This document shows positions 35,417 through 44,086 of a DNA stretch of 64,000 nt, in pieces. Source of the DNA: UBA6109 sp035366835 (GTDB lineage: Bacteria; Desulfobacterota; Syntrophia; Syntrophales; UBA6109); contig DAOSIS010000006.1 in NCBI GenBank assembly GCA_035366835.1, forward strand, positions 1-64,000, given 5' to 3'. Both the position numbers and the translations under genes were made by a program. Numbering within the stretch: the first letter of the stretch is position 1; each line of letters starts with the position of its first letter. The notes under the pieces are model-generated. The model saw only the letters and a program-made list of their open reading frames with translations, was not told the origin of the DNA and did not search any database.

Positions 35417-35470
35417 CCCCTACATATTGGGGTAGGGTACACCTATACCACTACATATTGAGACTTTCAA
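35417..35470 (-). promoter_or_regulatory. nrdD promoter with paired NrdR-type boxes
   Basis: On the minus strand TTGAAA (35470-35465), 17-bp spacer, TATAGG (35447-35442). Two 16-bp sites sharing CTACATATTG lie at 35448-35463 (exactly the promoter spacer) and 35417-35432, 31 bp apart. Pairs of NrdR boxes about three helical turns apart at RNR promoters are the known arrangement, so repression by NrdR is likely. NrdR is not encoded in the window. Confidence 0.72.
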
Positions 35471-35556
35471 GAAAAATTCTGCAGAAAGATCTCGAAAAGC
35501 GGAAGAAAGGCTCCTCCGCTTGCATTTTCCCCTCGCACAGGCTATGGCTCTCGGGC

Positions 35557-36264
35557 ATGGAAGGACGGCAGCTCCACAGGCCCCGGACGGCGGCGGATGT
35601 TCGTGATGTCCTGAAGATGGCTATCAAAGGCTTCCTCGCGGAAGACGAGGCGCTCCGTCTCTACGAACTGGCCCGGGAAGCCTCTCTGCTGGGCCCTTGC
35701 CTCGAAATCGGCAGCTACTGTGGAAAGTCGACGGCCTTCCTCGGTCTCGGCTGCAGGGACTCCGGGGGCCGCCTGTACTCCATCGACCACCACCGGGGTT
35801 CCGAGGAACAGCAGCCGGGACAGGCGTATTTCGATCCTGAGCTCTTCGAGAGCAGAAAGAACCGCATCGATACCCTTCCCTTTCTCCTCCGAACGATCAA
35901 GATCCTCGACCTTACCGACACGGTGCTCCCTCTTGTCGGACGTTCCGAAGACATCGCCTCTTTCTGGAAGAAACCGCTGTCCCTGGTCTTCATCGACGGC
36001 AGCCATAGCTTTGCAGCCGCCCTCGCCGATTACGACGGCTGGGCCTCCCGTCTGCTTCCGGGAGGATATCTCCTCATTCACGACATTTTTCTCGACCCCT
36101 TGAAGGGCGGCCAGGCGCCCCGTTGCATCTACGAGATGGCCCTCGCCTCCGGATTGTTTCAGGCACGCCCGATGGTGAATACCCTCGGCATCCTCCAGCG
36201 GAGTCTGCCGGGAGGAATTTCTGAGACAACAGGCCGTGGGAAGCCCGCCACCGGCATCGCGTAA
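35557..36264 (+). CDS. Class I SAM-dependent methyltransferase (Methyltransf_24-like)
   Basis: The 235-residue protein has a SAM-binding motif I GPCLEIGSYCGKST (~residues 48-61), motif II-like YSIDHHRG and the FIDGSHSF/LLPGGYLLIHD segments typical of the Methyltransf_24 group. Substrate unknown. The start is uncertain: ATG at 35557 has no obvious ribosome binding site. It diverges from nrdD. Confidence 0.7.
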   Translation: MEGRQLHRPRTAADVRDVLKMAIKGFLAEDEALRLYELAREASLLGPCLEIGSYCGKSTAFLGLGCRDSGGRLYSIDHHRGSEEQQPGQAYFDPELFESRKNRIDTLPFLLRTIKILDLTDTVLPLVGRSEDIASFWKKPLSLVFIDGSHSFAAALADYDGWASRLLPGGYLLIHDIFLDPLKGGQAPRCIYEMALASGLFQARPMVNTLGILQRSLPGGISETTGRGKPATGIA

Positions 36265-36367
36265 GGAAGAAGAGGACCGCACCCACGGCGCGGAGGCGGG
36301 GGCCTATCGCGCTGCTGAGGATTCGGGAACGATCAACAGGAAGTTGCCGGAGATTGGATAGAAACGT

Positions 36368-36396
36368 GAGGGGAGAGGCCTGAGGCCCCTCCCCTC
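36368..36396. terminator. GC-rich hairpin between convergent genes
   Basis: GAGGGGAGAGGCC and GGCCCCTCCCCTC form a 13-bp stem with a single mismatch and a 3-nt loop. It lies between the methyltransferase gene and citF, which converge. There is no T-tract on either strand. The rest of the 237-bp gap shows nothing recognisable. Confidence 0.4.
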
Positions 36397-36501
36397 GCAT
36401 CATCCGCGGTCGGGCGGACATCGGACACCGTACGGCCGCACGGCCGGCGATTCACAAACCCGGCCCGCCGTATGATCGATCCTGCCGGAATGGCAGCGGC
36501 C

Positions 36502-38046
36502 TCAGGCCGTCTTGAGTTGTTTCACCACATCGATCACCGTACCGTCGCGGTATTCGACAACTGCGACGATGCGGTCTTCGAATCGCGGCTTCTCCCAGGG
36601 GCCGACGATCTTGTCGGCCATTTTCTTCAGATCCCCGACGGGCACAAGGGGCAGATTCGTGCCCTTCAGGCGTTCCACCAGATCCTGTCTCAACGGATTG
36701 ACGGCGACGCCGCCTTCCGTCACCAGGACGTCGATCGTCTCCCCGGGCGTTGTCGCCGTCGTGACCCGGTCCACGACGCTGGGGTATTTCTTGCTCGCGA
36801 GTTTGGTCACGACAATGGCCAGTTTCGCGCCGGCCGCCGTATCGTTGTGCCCTCCGGATCCGCCCATGAGAACACCGTTCGAGCCGGTGGTGACGTTGGC
36901 ATTGAAATCGGTGTCGATTTCCGTAGCTCCGAGAATCATGACGTCGAGATTGTTGACGACGGACCCCTTGTTGTGGGGGTTGCCGTACATGCCGATGGAC
37001 ATCCGCTGGTGGCGTTTGTCGCTCCGGAAGGATTCGACGGCCTTCAGATCAAAGCACTGCGCGTCGAACAGCGTCCGGAAGAGCCCCTCTTCCAGCATGC
37101 CGACGATGTAGGCGGTGATGCCCCCCGAGGCGAAGCTCCCACGGATGGAATTCTTTTTCATCAGATCCCGGACGTAGGCCGCGACGGCCAGCGACGTCCC
37201 GCCCGCACCGGTCTGGAAGGAGAACCCGTTCTTCAGCAGCCCGGACGCCTCGATGACGCCGGCCGCCATCGAGGCGATCTTCAATCCCACCGGATCTTCC
37301 GTAACCTTGGTGGTCCCCGATTCGATGCCCCGGGCATCGCCGATGCTGTCGACGGCGACGACGTAGTCGACCAGCTGCTGATTGATCTCGATCGGGCATG
37401 CGGGATACTCGACGAGGCAATCCGTCACGGCCACGGTACGCCGGGCGTACCGGACATCGACATGGGAATACCCCATGACGCCGAAGGCGGACTTGCCCTC
37501 CACGCCGTTCATGTTTCCGTACTCGTCGCAGGCGGAAGCGGCGATGAAGGCCACATCGATCTCGAGGTCCCCTTCGACGATGGCACGCACCCTCCCCCCA
37601 TGACTGTGCATGATCACGGGATACTTCAGAAGGCCGGCGGACACGGCCTTGGCCACCGGTCCGGACAGGTAGTTCGTGTAGATCGCCGTCACGACGCCGT
37701 TCTTGATATGCTCCACGAGCGGGGCGTGAACGGGAAAGATCCCGGTCATGGCGACCTTCAGGCTTCTCAATCCCATCCGGGCCGCCTCATCCAGCACCAT
37801 GTTCAGGACGCCGTCGCCGTTGCGCAGACAGTGGTGAAAAGAGATCGTCATGCCGTCCGACAGCCCGCAGGCCAGGATCGCCTCGCGGATCGAACCCAGC
37901 AGTTTGTGCTCGCCCGGCCCGACGGGTACAACCCGTGTAGGGATCCAGGTGGTGCAGCGCTCCTGCACCTCGGTGCCCGCAAAGGGCTTCACCCTCCCGT
38001 ATCCTTCGATATACGATGGAATCTCCCGTCCGATCGAATTCTTCAT
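36502..38046 (-). CDS. citF: Citrate lyase alpha subunit (citrate CoA-transferase)
   Basis: The 514-residue protein resembles CitF throughout: SFHHCLRNGD, HSHGGRVRA, GGITAYIVGMLEEG, GGSGGHNDTAAGAKL, VTEGGVAVNPLR. CitF transfers the acyl-carrier-bound CoA analogue from acetyl to citryl in citrate lyase. No citC, citD, citE, citG or citX is in the window, so it is either a partner encoded elsewhere or works as a stand-alone CoA-transferase. The ATG at 38046 has GAGGTGA upstream. Confidence 0.88.
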   Translation of the reverse strand: MKNSIGREIPSYIEGYGRVKPFAGTEVQERCTTWIPTRVVPVGPGEHKLLGSIREAILACGLSDGMTISFHHCLRNGDGVLNMVLDEAARMGLRSLKVAMTGIFPVHAPLVEHIKNGVVTAIYTNYLSGPVAKAVSAGLLKYPVIMHSHGGRVRAIVEGDLEIDVAFIAASACDEYGNMNGVEGKSAFGVMGYSHVDVRYARRTVAVTDCLVEYPACPIEINQQLVDYVVAVDSIGDARGIESGTTKVTEDPVGLKIASMAAGVIEASGLLKNGFSFQTGAGGTSLAVAAYVRDLMKKNSIRGSFASGGITAYIVGMLEEGLFRTLFDAQCFDLKAVESFRSDKRHQRMSIGMYGNPHNKGSVVNNLDVMILGATEIDTDFNANVTTGSNGVLMGGSGGHNDTAAGAKLAIVVTKLASKKYPSVVDRVTTATTPGETIDVLVTEGGVAVNPLRQDLVERLKGTNLPLVPVGDLKKMADKIVGPWEKPRFEDRIVAVVEYRDGTVIDVVKQLKTA

Positions 38047-38135
38047 GGTACCGTTCACCTCATTTCTCAATCTTGCCGACCCGCGACAGCCCCGTTTACA
38101 GCCGAGAGGGTGTCACGTGTCGATTTTTGTTGCTG

Positions 38136-38164
38136 AATATAGATAGGGGCAGGCAACCTGTCAA
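38136..38164 (-). promoter_or_regulatory. citF promoter
   Basis: TTGACA (38164-38159), 17-bp spacer and TATATT (38141-38136) on the minus strand: near-consensus sigma70 type, 90 bp before citF. Confidence 0.7.
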
Positions 38165-38331
38165 GACATGACACGACCGCCGCTGAAATTCATGCCTTGA
38201 CGGGCGCCCTCTTTCCGGCTAACAAGCTCGTTCGTCGGCCGACAGTTCTCCGGGCGACCGTTCGGCTACCGGGGAAAAGGCCGCCGTTTCACCGAGGAAC
38301 GGAAGATTTTCGCGACCCCAGGAGGAACCCC

Positions 38332-38826
38332 ATGTCCGCAAAGCAATGGAATCAGCCGCCCGCCGTGCAGATCGACCCGCAGAAGACCTATCGGGTCTCG
38401 ATTGGAACCAACCGGGGAACCATTGAATTGGATCTCTATCCCAAGCACGCGCCCCGTACAGTCAACAATTTCATCTTCCTCGCCAGGGAGGGATTCTACG
38501 ATGGCGTCACATTTCACCGCGTCATCGCCGATTTCGTCATTCAGGGCGGCGATCCGACCGGCACGGGGCGCGGCGGCCCCGGGTACGAATTCGACGACGA
38601 GCTGGTGGGGAACCCCCTCATTCATGAAAAAGGCGCGATTTCCATGGCCAACGCCGGTCCGAACACGAACGGAAGCCAGTTCTTTATCACCCTCTCCCCC
38701 CAGCCGCATCTGAACGGCCGACACACGGTCTTCGGCAAGGTAATCGAGGGAAGCGACGTCGTAGATGCCATCCGGCAGGGAGATCGGATGGAAAAAGTCA
38801 CGGTCACGGAACTGCAGGAGGGCTGA
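38332..38826 (+). CDS. Cyclophilin-type peptidyl-prolyl cis-trans isomerase
   Basis: The 164-residue cytoplasmic cyclophilin has FHRVIADFVIQGGDPTGTGRGG, SMANAGPNTNGSQFFIT and LNGRHTVFGKV, with the catalytic arginine in FHRV and other active-site residues present. No signal peptide. AGGAGGA precedes the ATG at 38332. Confidence 0.93.
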   Translation: MSAKQWNQPPAVQIDPQKTYRVSIGTNRGTIELDLYPKHAPRTVNNFIFLAREGFYDGVTFHRVIADFVIQGGDPTGTGRGGPGYEFDDELVGNPLIHEKGAISMANAGPNTNGSQFFITLSPQPHLNGRHTVFGKVIEGSDVVDAIRQGDRMEKVTVTELQEG

Positions 38827-38892
38827 AGCCCGGTACTGACACCGGTTTCCTGCCCGCGCTGCGCCAGCGCGGCAGCCATGGAGGCCATCCGG

Positions 38893-40281
38893 ATGATGGG
38901 AGACGATATCAAGAAAAGCATCCGTGCCGTCGTGGGGCCGGAAAATGTGCTCGATTCCGATCTCGACCGCTTCGGCTACTCCTATGACGCGTCCTTCGTG
39001 CCGCTCCTCCCCGCCAGCAAGCCCGACCTCGTCGTCCGTCCGCTGACGACGGAGGAAGTCTCGAAGGTGATGGCCATTGCGCACGAGCAGGTCATCCCCG
39101 TCACGCCGCGGGGCGCCGCAAGCGGCCGCACCGGCGGCAGCATTCCTCTTCAAGGAGGTATTTCGCTCTCGCTGGACCGCATGACGCGGATCGTCGAACT
39201 GGACGAGAAGAACATGACGGTGACGGCCGAGTCCGGCGTGCGCACGATCGACCTTTACAACTTCTGCGCCGCCCGGGGCCTCTTCTATCCTCCCGACCCG
39301 GCCAGCTGGAAGTTCTCCACCATCGGCGGCAATGTCGCTGAAAATGCCGGCGGCATGCGGGCCGTCAAGTACGGCGTGACCCTCAACTACGTCATGGGCC
39401 TGGAGGTCGTCCTTGCGGACGGCAGGGTCCTGCAGACGGGCGGCAAGGCCGTCAAGAACGTCACCGGCTACAACCTGACGGGCCTTTTCACGGGCTCCGA
39501 GGGGACGCTGGGCATCATCACCAGGGCCCTCCTCCGGTTGATTCCGATGCCGAAGAGGCGCGGCACGCTGCAGATCATGTTCCGGTCCTTGGACGACGGC
39601 TGCGCGACGATCCACGCGATGCTGCAATCGGCCGTGGTTCCCGCCGCCGCCGAGATCATGGACAGCGTATGTCTCCAAGCCGTGGCGAGGCACCGGAAGC
39701 TCGATCTCGATCCCGGCGCCGCGGCCTGCGTCATCATCGAGATCGACGGTGACGCCGAGGAGGCGCTCGCCGCCCAGGCCAAGCGCATCGAGACCGTGGC
39801 CGGGACTTGCGGCGCAATCGCATTCCGCGTCGCGCGCTCGCAGGAGGAATCGGACGAGCTCTGGGCGATCCGGCGCGGCTTGAGCTCGGCCGTCGCCGCA
39901 ATGGCGCCCAACCGGATCGGCGAGGACATCTCCGTTCCCCGGGATGCCTTCCCCGAGGTCGTGCGCCGCATCCGGTCGATTTCCGAGAGATTCCGTCTGC
40001 CGATTGCCGTCTACGGCCATGCCGGCGACGGCAATCTTCACCCCTCGGTCCTCTGCGACCTGGAGAATCCCGACGAGAAGCAACGGGCCCATCAGGCCGT
40101 CGACGAAATCTTCGCCGCCGCCCTGAGTGTCGGCGGGACCCTCTCCGGCGAGCACGGCATCGGCATCACCAAACGCCCCTACATTGTCCAGGCGCTCGGC
40201 GAAGCCGGCGTATCCGTCCTGAAGGCCGTGAAGAAGTCCCTCGATCCGAAGGGCATCCTGAATCCAGGCAAGATCTGGTGA
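38893..40281 (+). CDS. FAD-linked oxidase, GlcD/D-lactate dehydrogenase type
   Basis: The ~462-residue protein has a PCMH-type FAD-binding domain (PDLVVRPLTTEEVSKVM; GGNVAENAGGMRAVKYGV; TGSEGTLGIIT) and a C-terminal FAD oxidase domain with GHAGDGNLHP and SGEHGIG. It would oxidise a 2-hydroxy acid such as glycolate or D-lactate and pass electrons to the Fe-S partner encoded 25 bp later. The ATG at 38893 has GGAGG upstream; an in-frame ATG at 38878 is also possible. Confidence 0.88.
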   Translation: MMGDDIKKSIRAVVGPENVLDSDLDRFGYSYDASFVPLLPASKPDLVVRPLTTEEVSKVMAIAHEQVIPVTPRGAASGRTGGSIPLQGGISLSLDRMTRIVELDEKNMTVTAESGVRTIDLYNFCAARGLFYPPDPASWKFSTIGGNVAENAGGMRAVKYGVTLNYVMGLEVVLADGRVLQTGGKAVKNVTGYNLTGLFTGSEGTLGIITRALLRLIPMPKRRGTLQIMFRSLDDGCATIHAMLQSAVVPAAAEIMDSVCLQAVARHRKLDLDPGAAACVIIEIDGDAEEALAAQAKRIETVAGTCGAIAFRVARSQEESDELWAIRRGLSSAVAAMAPNRIGEDISVPRDAFPEVVRRIRSISERFRLPIAVYGHAGDGNLHPSVLCDLENPDEKQRAHQAVDEIFAAALSVGGTLSGEHGIGITKRPYIVQALGEAGVSVLKAVKKSLDPKGILNPGKIW

Positions 40282-40306
40282 AGGTCGTGAAGGAAACCCG
40301 GCATCC

Positions 40307-41536
40307 ATGAGCCCGGACCGCGAAAAAAAGAACCTCCTGCTCGAAGCGAAGAAGAAGATCGTCGCCTGCGATCGTTGCGGCACCTGTCTGACGGTCTGCC
40401 CGCTCTTCGGGGCAAGAGACGTGGAGGCGTCGAGCGCACGGGGCAAGAATGCGATCGCACGGGCGCTCGCCGAGGGCGGGATCGAGGCTTCGCGTGACGC
40501 CCTCGCCGCCGTCAATTTCTGCCTCCTCTGCCGCGCCTGCGTGGAAAACTGCCCGAGCAAGGTCAAGACCGACGAGGCCATGATCGACGTCCGCCAGTAC
40601 CTCGTGGAAAGGACCGGCAGCGCGAACCTCCGCTACAGGGCCGTCGGCGGCCTCTTGAAGAGCCGGGGAATGGTGAAGGCGGCCGCAGGCACCCTTGCGC
40701 TCCTGCGCAAGCTCGGCATCAGCCATGTCTTTCCTCACGGCATGGTCCCGGAAGAATACACCCGTGCCCACTTCCTGGCCGCCTTTGCGGGTCCGGCGGC
40801 CTTGGGACAAAAAGCGCCCGCTTCCGATGTTCCCGTCGGGACGGCAACCCGCGTCGCCTATTTCCACGGCTGCGGCATGCGCATGATGTTTCCCGAAGCC
40901 GCCGCGGAAACACTCCGCATCCTGAACACCCTGACGAGGCCCCTGCAGAAAGAAAATGTCTGCTGCGGCCTGCCCCATCTGGCCCACGGCCTGCGCTCCG
41001 AGTTTCTGGCGCTGGCCCGGAAGAACATCCGCGTCTTCGAAGAGGCCGATGTGGTCGTCAGTGACTGCGCAAGCTGCGGCGGCACGCTCAAGCATGTCGG
41101 ATCCTATCTGGCCGACGATCCGGAGTGGAGAGACCGGGCGGACGCCTTCAGCCGCAAGGTCATGGACCTGACGGAGTATCTCGCGAAGGCCGGATACCGG
41201 CCTCGACAGAGGATGTCCGCCACCCTGACCTATCACGACCCCTGCCACCTCGTGCGGGGCCAGGGCATTCGGAAACAGCCCCGCGATCTCCTGAAGGCGG
41301 CGGGGAATTTCGTCGAGATGACCGAGGCGGACACATGCTGCGGCGGGGCCGGGTCGTTCCACATGGACTATCCCGCCATCGCAGAGAAGATTCTCGCCAA
41401 GAAGCGTGAGTACATCGAAAAAAGCGGTGCATCCGTCGTCGTAACGGGCTGCCCGGGCTGCCTCATCCAGTTGGCCAAGGCGGCCAAGGCCGCGGGCGGG
41501 AAGTTCAAGGCCATGCATATCAGCCAGGTGATTTGA
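40307..41536 (+). CDS. Fe-S oxidoreductase, GlcF/CCG-domain type
   Basis: The 409-residue protein has two 4Fe-4S motifs near the N terminus (CDRCGTCLTVCP, ~21-32; CLLCRACVENCP, ~72-83) and two CCG domains (HGCGMRMMF...CCGLP; HDPCHLVRGQG...CCGGAGSF). It is the electron-transfer partner of the FAD dehydrogenase upstream. The acceptor is not evident; heterodisulfide reductase D-like proteins have the same layout. Confidence 0.88.
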   Translation: MSPDREKKNLLLEAKKKIVACDRCGTCLTVCPLFGARDVEASSARGKNAIARALAEGGIEASRDALAAVNFCLLCRACVENCPSKVKTDEAMIDVRQYLVERTGSANLRYRAVGGLLKSRGMVKAAAGTLALLRKLGISHVFPHGMVPEEYTRAHFLAAFAGPAALGQKAPASDVPVGTATRVAYFHGCGMRMMFPEAAAETLRILNTLTRPLQKENVCCGLPHLAHGLRSEFLALARKNIRVFEEADVVVSDCASCGGTLKHVGSYLADDPEWRDRADAFSRKVMDLTEYLAKAGYRPRQRMSATLTYHDPCHLVRGQGIRKQPRDLLKAAGNFVEMTEADTCCGGAGSFHMDYPAIAEKILAKKREYIEKSGASVVVTGCPGCLIQLAKAAKAAGGKFKAMHISQVI

Positions 41537-41676
41537 CGGACGCCCTGGGGCGGTCCCGGACATCGGCCGTCGATTTCATTAAAGAATTTGTCCGGAAAAG
41601 CCGATAGATATACCGGCGTCCCCATCAGCGGGACGTTATCAGGTGTCAGCCTGAACAGGTCGGCGCAACGAAAATC

Positions 41677-42183
41677 ATGGCCAGAGGCATAGAAAAGAGG
41701 AAATTTCACAGACTCGACGTCCCGCTAGCGGTCTGCGTCGACGTTGAAAGCAGCGAGGACCTCCCTGCACGGGTTCCCTCGTTCCAGACCGAAAGCCGGA
41801 ACATTTCACGGAACGGCATCTGCCTCGAAACCCGGTTTGTCGAAGTCGGCGGCGTCCATCTGCTCGCCGGCCCTCCCGGCGCCCGGGAAAATCGTCTGCA
41901 CATGAAGATCTCCCTCTTCCCCGAAGAGCCGCCCTTCCTGGTCACCGGAGAGGTCTGCTGGTATGACGTGGACTGCGAGGTGGACGAGAACATCTATCGC
42001 CTGGGCGTCGAATTTCTCGACATCGCGGAACAGGGCAAGGGACAGCTCCTGCGGTTCCTGAAGATCCACAAGAACCGCGAAGGTTTCCTCTCCCTGGCCG
42101 CCGAGAAGCTCCTCCACTGCATCCGGCCGCAGAACAAGCCGGAAGGCCTGCAGGTCGTCCAGCGCGTATCCGGTCCCTTCTGA
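41677..42183 (+). CDS. PilZ domain protein
   Basis: The 168-residue protein has the c-di-GMP binding RxxxR (RKFHR, near residue 8) and the second motif N-x-S-x2-G (NISRNG, ~44-49), followed by a beta barrel ending YRLGVEFLDI. The last ~45 residues are helical. It probably binds c-di-GMP; the effector target is unknown. The upstream 140 bp contain a weak inverted repeat but no riboswitch I can recognise. Confidence 0.78.
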   Translation: MARGIEKRKFHRLDVPLAVCVDVESSEDLPARVPSFQTESRNISRNGICLETRFVEVGGVHLLAGPPGARENRLHMKISLFPEEPPFLVTGEVCWYDVDCEVDENIYRLGVEFLDIAEQGKGQLLRFLKIHKNREGFLSLAAEKLLHCIRPQNKPEGLQVVQRVSGPF

Positions 42184-42507
42184 ACGATTCGCGGTCCCGC
42201 TTCCCGCCGCATGGTTTTCCGTTCCTGCGTACATGCACGCCCTTCGGCATCGCCTACGGCCACGCGCCGGCCGGGTGTGTTCCTTTCAAGAATGGATTTC
42301 CCGCCTGAATCGTGGTACGCTGCCCAAACGGTCGCGTTCTTCAAAAATCCATCTTCATGAACCCTTGAAAGCTGCGTGAGGGTTGCCATGGGCGGCTCAG
42401 AGGAAACCCCGTTTTTCCAAAAGAAGGCGGGGTTTTGTGTTTCCGGGGTGCAGGGGCGTTCCTGCCGGTCGAAAAATCATCAACTCTGAAGAAAGGAGGA
42501 ACATGCG
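42184..42507 (+). promoter_or_regulatory. Leader with four alternating pairing segments and a terminator
   Basis: This 324-bp gene-free stretch holds four complementary segments: AACCC (42360-42364), GGGTT (42380-42384), AACCCCG (42405-42411) and CGGGGTT (42428-42434). Segments 1:2 and 3:4 can form hairpins; 2:3 is an alternative. Segment 3:4 extends to AAACCCCG/CGGGGTTT and is followed by TTTTGTGTTT, an intrinsic terminator. This is the layout of a transcription attenuator. I do not recognise a known riboswitch. Nothing clear is seen in 42184-42340. Confidence 0.5.
42404..42443 (+). terminator. Intrinsic terminator upstream of the ABM-dodecin genes
   Basis: Stem AAACCCCG/CGGGGTTT with a 16-nt loop, followed by T-rich sequence, 65 bp before the ABM-domain gene on the same strand. 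Confidence 0.65.
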
Positions 42508-42801
42508 ATGATCAGAGTCATGATCGAAAGGCAATGCCAGCCGGGGAAAGAGGAGCAGATCAAGGATCTGTTGCTGGAATTGAGAATCGCGGGGGTACGT
42601 CAATACGGATACATCTCCGGCGAAACGCTGCGGGAAGCGGGTCATCCCTCGACCTTCATGGTCATCAGCACCTGGGTCTCCGTCGAGGACTGGACGAAAT
42701 GGCAGACGGCGCGTCCGCGCATGCTGATCGCGGACATGATTGCCTCCCTGCTTACCGCCGAGGAGAAGATCCGCATATTCCAGGAAGTCCACGACATCTG
42801 A
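42508..42801 (+). CDS. Small ABM (antibiotic biosynthesis monooxygenase-like) domain protein
   Basis: The 97-residue protein has a ferredoxin-like alpha-beta fold typical of ABM proteins: RVMIERQCQPGKEEQIKDLL at the N terminus, GYISGETLREAG and TFMVISTWVSVEDWTKW. Family members range from heme-degrading and quinol monooxygenases to proteins with no known activity. Strong AAAGGAGG upstream. It lies 82 bp before dodecin. Confidence 0.78.
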   Translation: MIRVMIERQCQPGKEEQIKDLLLELRIAGVRQYGYISGETLREAGHPSTFMVISTWVSVEDWTKWQTARPRMLIADMIASLLTAEEKIRIFQEVHDI

Positions 42802-42883
42802 TGAAGGGCGCACGGAGAGACGCCGGGCAACCGGCCGTGCGGGGAATGCAGTCCACCACAATACAGGAGAAGGAGGACAGGTT

Positions 42884-43087
42884 ATGGCCGTTTACAAGAT
42901 TGTGGAAATCGTCGGAACGAGTCCGAAGTCCTGGGAAGACGCCGCCGAGAAAGCCCTGGCGACTGCGGCAAAATCGCTGGAGGACCTCAGGGTCGCGGAG
43001 GTGGTGAGGCAGGACCTCACGATCGAGAAAGGGAAGGTAACCGCCTACAGGGTGCGGCTCAATCTCTCATTCAAGTATCGCGAGTAG
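42884..43087 (+). CDS. Dodecin (flavin-storage protein)
   Basis: The 67-residue protein matches dodecins: AVYKIVEIVGTSPKSWEDAAEKAL with the flavin-stacking tryptophan (W18), and YRVRLNLSFKY at the end. Dodecins form hollow dodecamers that bind riboflavin, FMN or FAD. GAAGGAGGA precedes the ATG. Confidence 0.92.
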   Translation: MAVYKIVEIVGTSPKSWEDAAEKALATAAKSLEDLRVAEVVRQDLTIEKGKVTAYRVRLNLSFKYRE

Positions 43088-43130
43088 CCGGGGCATCCGC
43101 CTCGCTGTCCCGGAATACGTTTCTTGTGCC

Positions 43131-43160
43131 GAGGGGCTTCCCGAGAAGCCCCTTCTTTTT
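43131..43160 (+). terminator. Intrinsic terminator after dodecin
   Basis: GGGGCTTC and GAAGCCCC form an 8-bp stem with loop CCGA, followed by TTCTTTTT. It is 44 bp after the dodecin stop. The rest of the gap to 43342 shows no gene. Confidence 0.85.
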
Positions 43161-43342
43161 CCGTCTCGAAGCCGCAGACTTCCGGCGACGGGAATTGGAC
43201 AACCGGGCCTTTCCGCGAACGACGCGGTTGCAGCCGCAATTCTGCTTGCCATGACGTTCGGAAGGGATTAGTCTCGATGCAAGGCGCGGAAGATCTCCGG
43301 CGGAAGATCTCCGAAAGATGCGCCGCCTGAAGGACAAGCACG

Positions 43343-44002
43343 ATGAACGAACAAAACGATGGCCCGTCCTATGGTACCGGCGAAGAAATCGCCCACAGCG
43401 TCACCCACGGGATCGGGGTTGTTCTGGGCATCGCCGGACTGGTTGTCCTGACCGCATACGGGGCCCGTTACGGCGAAATCCGGCACATCGTGAGCGGCAG
43501 CGTCTTCGGCGCCATGCTGGTCATCCTGTACTCCGCATCCACCCTCTACCACGGCCTCCGCCATCCCCGGGCCAAGCAGATCCTCCGCGTCTGCGATCAC
43601 TGCTCCATCTATCTTCTGATCGCCGGGACCTACACGCCCTTCACGCTGGTATGCCTGCAGGGCGTCTGGGGCTGGTCCCTTTTCAGTCTCGTCTGGGGCT
43701 TGACGGCGCTGGGGATCGCGCTCCAGTTCACGCCGCTCCGGAGGATCAAGGCGGTCCGGGTGGTCCTGTACCTCACGATGGGATGGGCGGCCGTTGTTGC
43801 CTTCAAACCGCTGATCGCCTCCGTGCCGACGAAAGTCCTGGTCCTTCTGGTCGCGGGGGGCCTCGCCTACACCTCCGGGGTCGTCTTCTATCTCTGGCGA
43901 AGGCTTCCCTACCATCACGCCATCTGGCATGTCTTCGTCCTCGCCGGAAGCATCCTCCATTTCCTGGCGGTGTTCTTTTCCTTCCCCTCCTCGGGGGTGT
44001 AA
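43343..44002 (+). CDS. Hemolysin III/YqfA family membrane protein
   Basis: The 219-residue protein has seven hydrophobic segments and the hemolysin III/PAQR motifs EEIAHSVTHGIG near the N terminus, SASTLYHGLRH, DHCSIYLLIAGTYTPF and HAIWHVFVLAGSILHF. The conserved histidines and Asp probably bind zinc. Function in bacteria is not established. The stop codon falls inside the first unit of a tandem repeat. Confidence 0.9.
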   Translation: MNEQNDGPSYGTGEEIAHSVTHGIGVVLGIAGLVVLTAYGARYGEIRHIVSGSVFGAMLVILYSASTLYHGLRHPRAKQILRVCDHCSIYLLIAGTYTPFTLVCLQGVWGWSLFSLVWGLTALGIALQFTPLRRIKAVRVVLYLTMGWAAVVAFKPLIASVPTKVLVLLVAGGLAYTSGVVFYLWRRLPYHHAIWHVFVLAGSILHFLAVFFSFPSSGV

Positions 44003-44050
44003 GGCCCCCCGAGGGGGTGTAAGGCCCCCCGAGGGGGTGTAAGGCCCCCC
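43991..44050. repeat. Three tandem 20-bp hairpin repeats
   Basis: The unit GAGGGGGTGTAAGGCCCCCC occurs three times (43991, 44011, 44031), the first with TC for GA. Each unit is itself a GGGGG/CCCCC hairpin. The TAA of the hemolysin III gene lies in unit 1. The repeat sits between convergent genes and may act in termination. Confidence 0.85.
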
Positions 44051-44086
44051 GACGCGGCGTGACCGTCGTGAGCTTTCCCTGGACGG

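Noticed and set aside
41537..41676. c-di-GMP riboswitch upstream of the PilZ gene
   Set aside because: The conserved GEMM segments (such as ACGCAAAGCC) are absent; only a weak inverted repeat is seen.
43991..44050. CRISPR array
   Set aside because: The repeats are directly adjacent with no spacers and only 20 bp; no cas genes are in the window.
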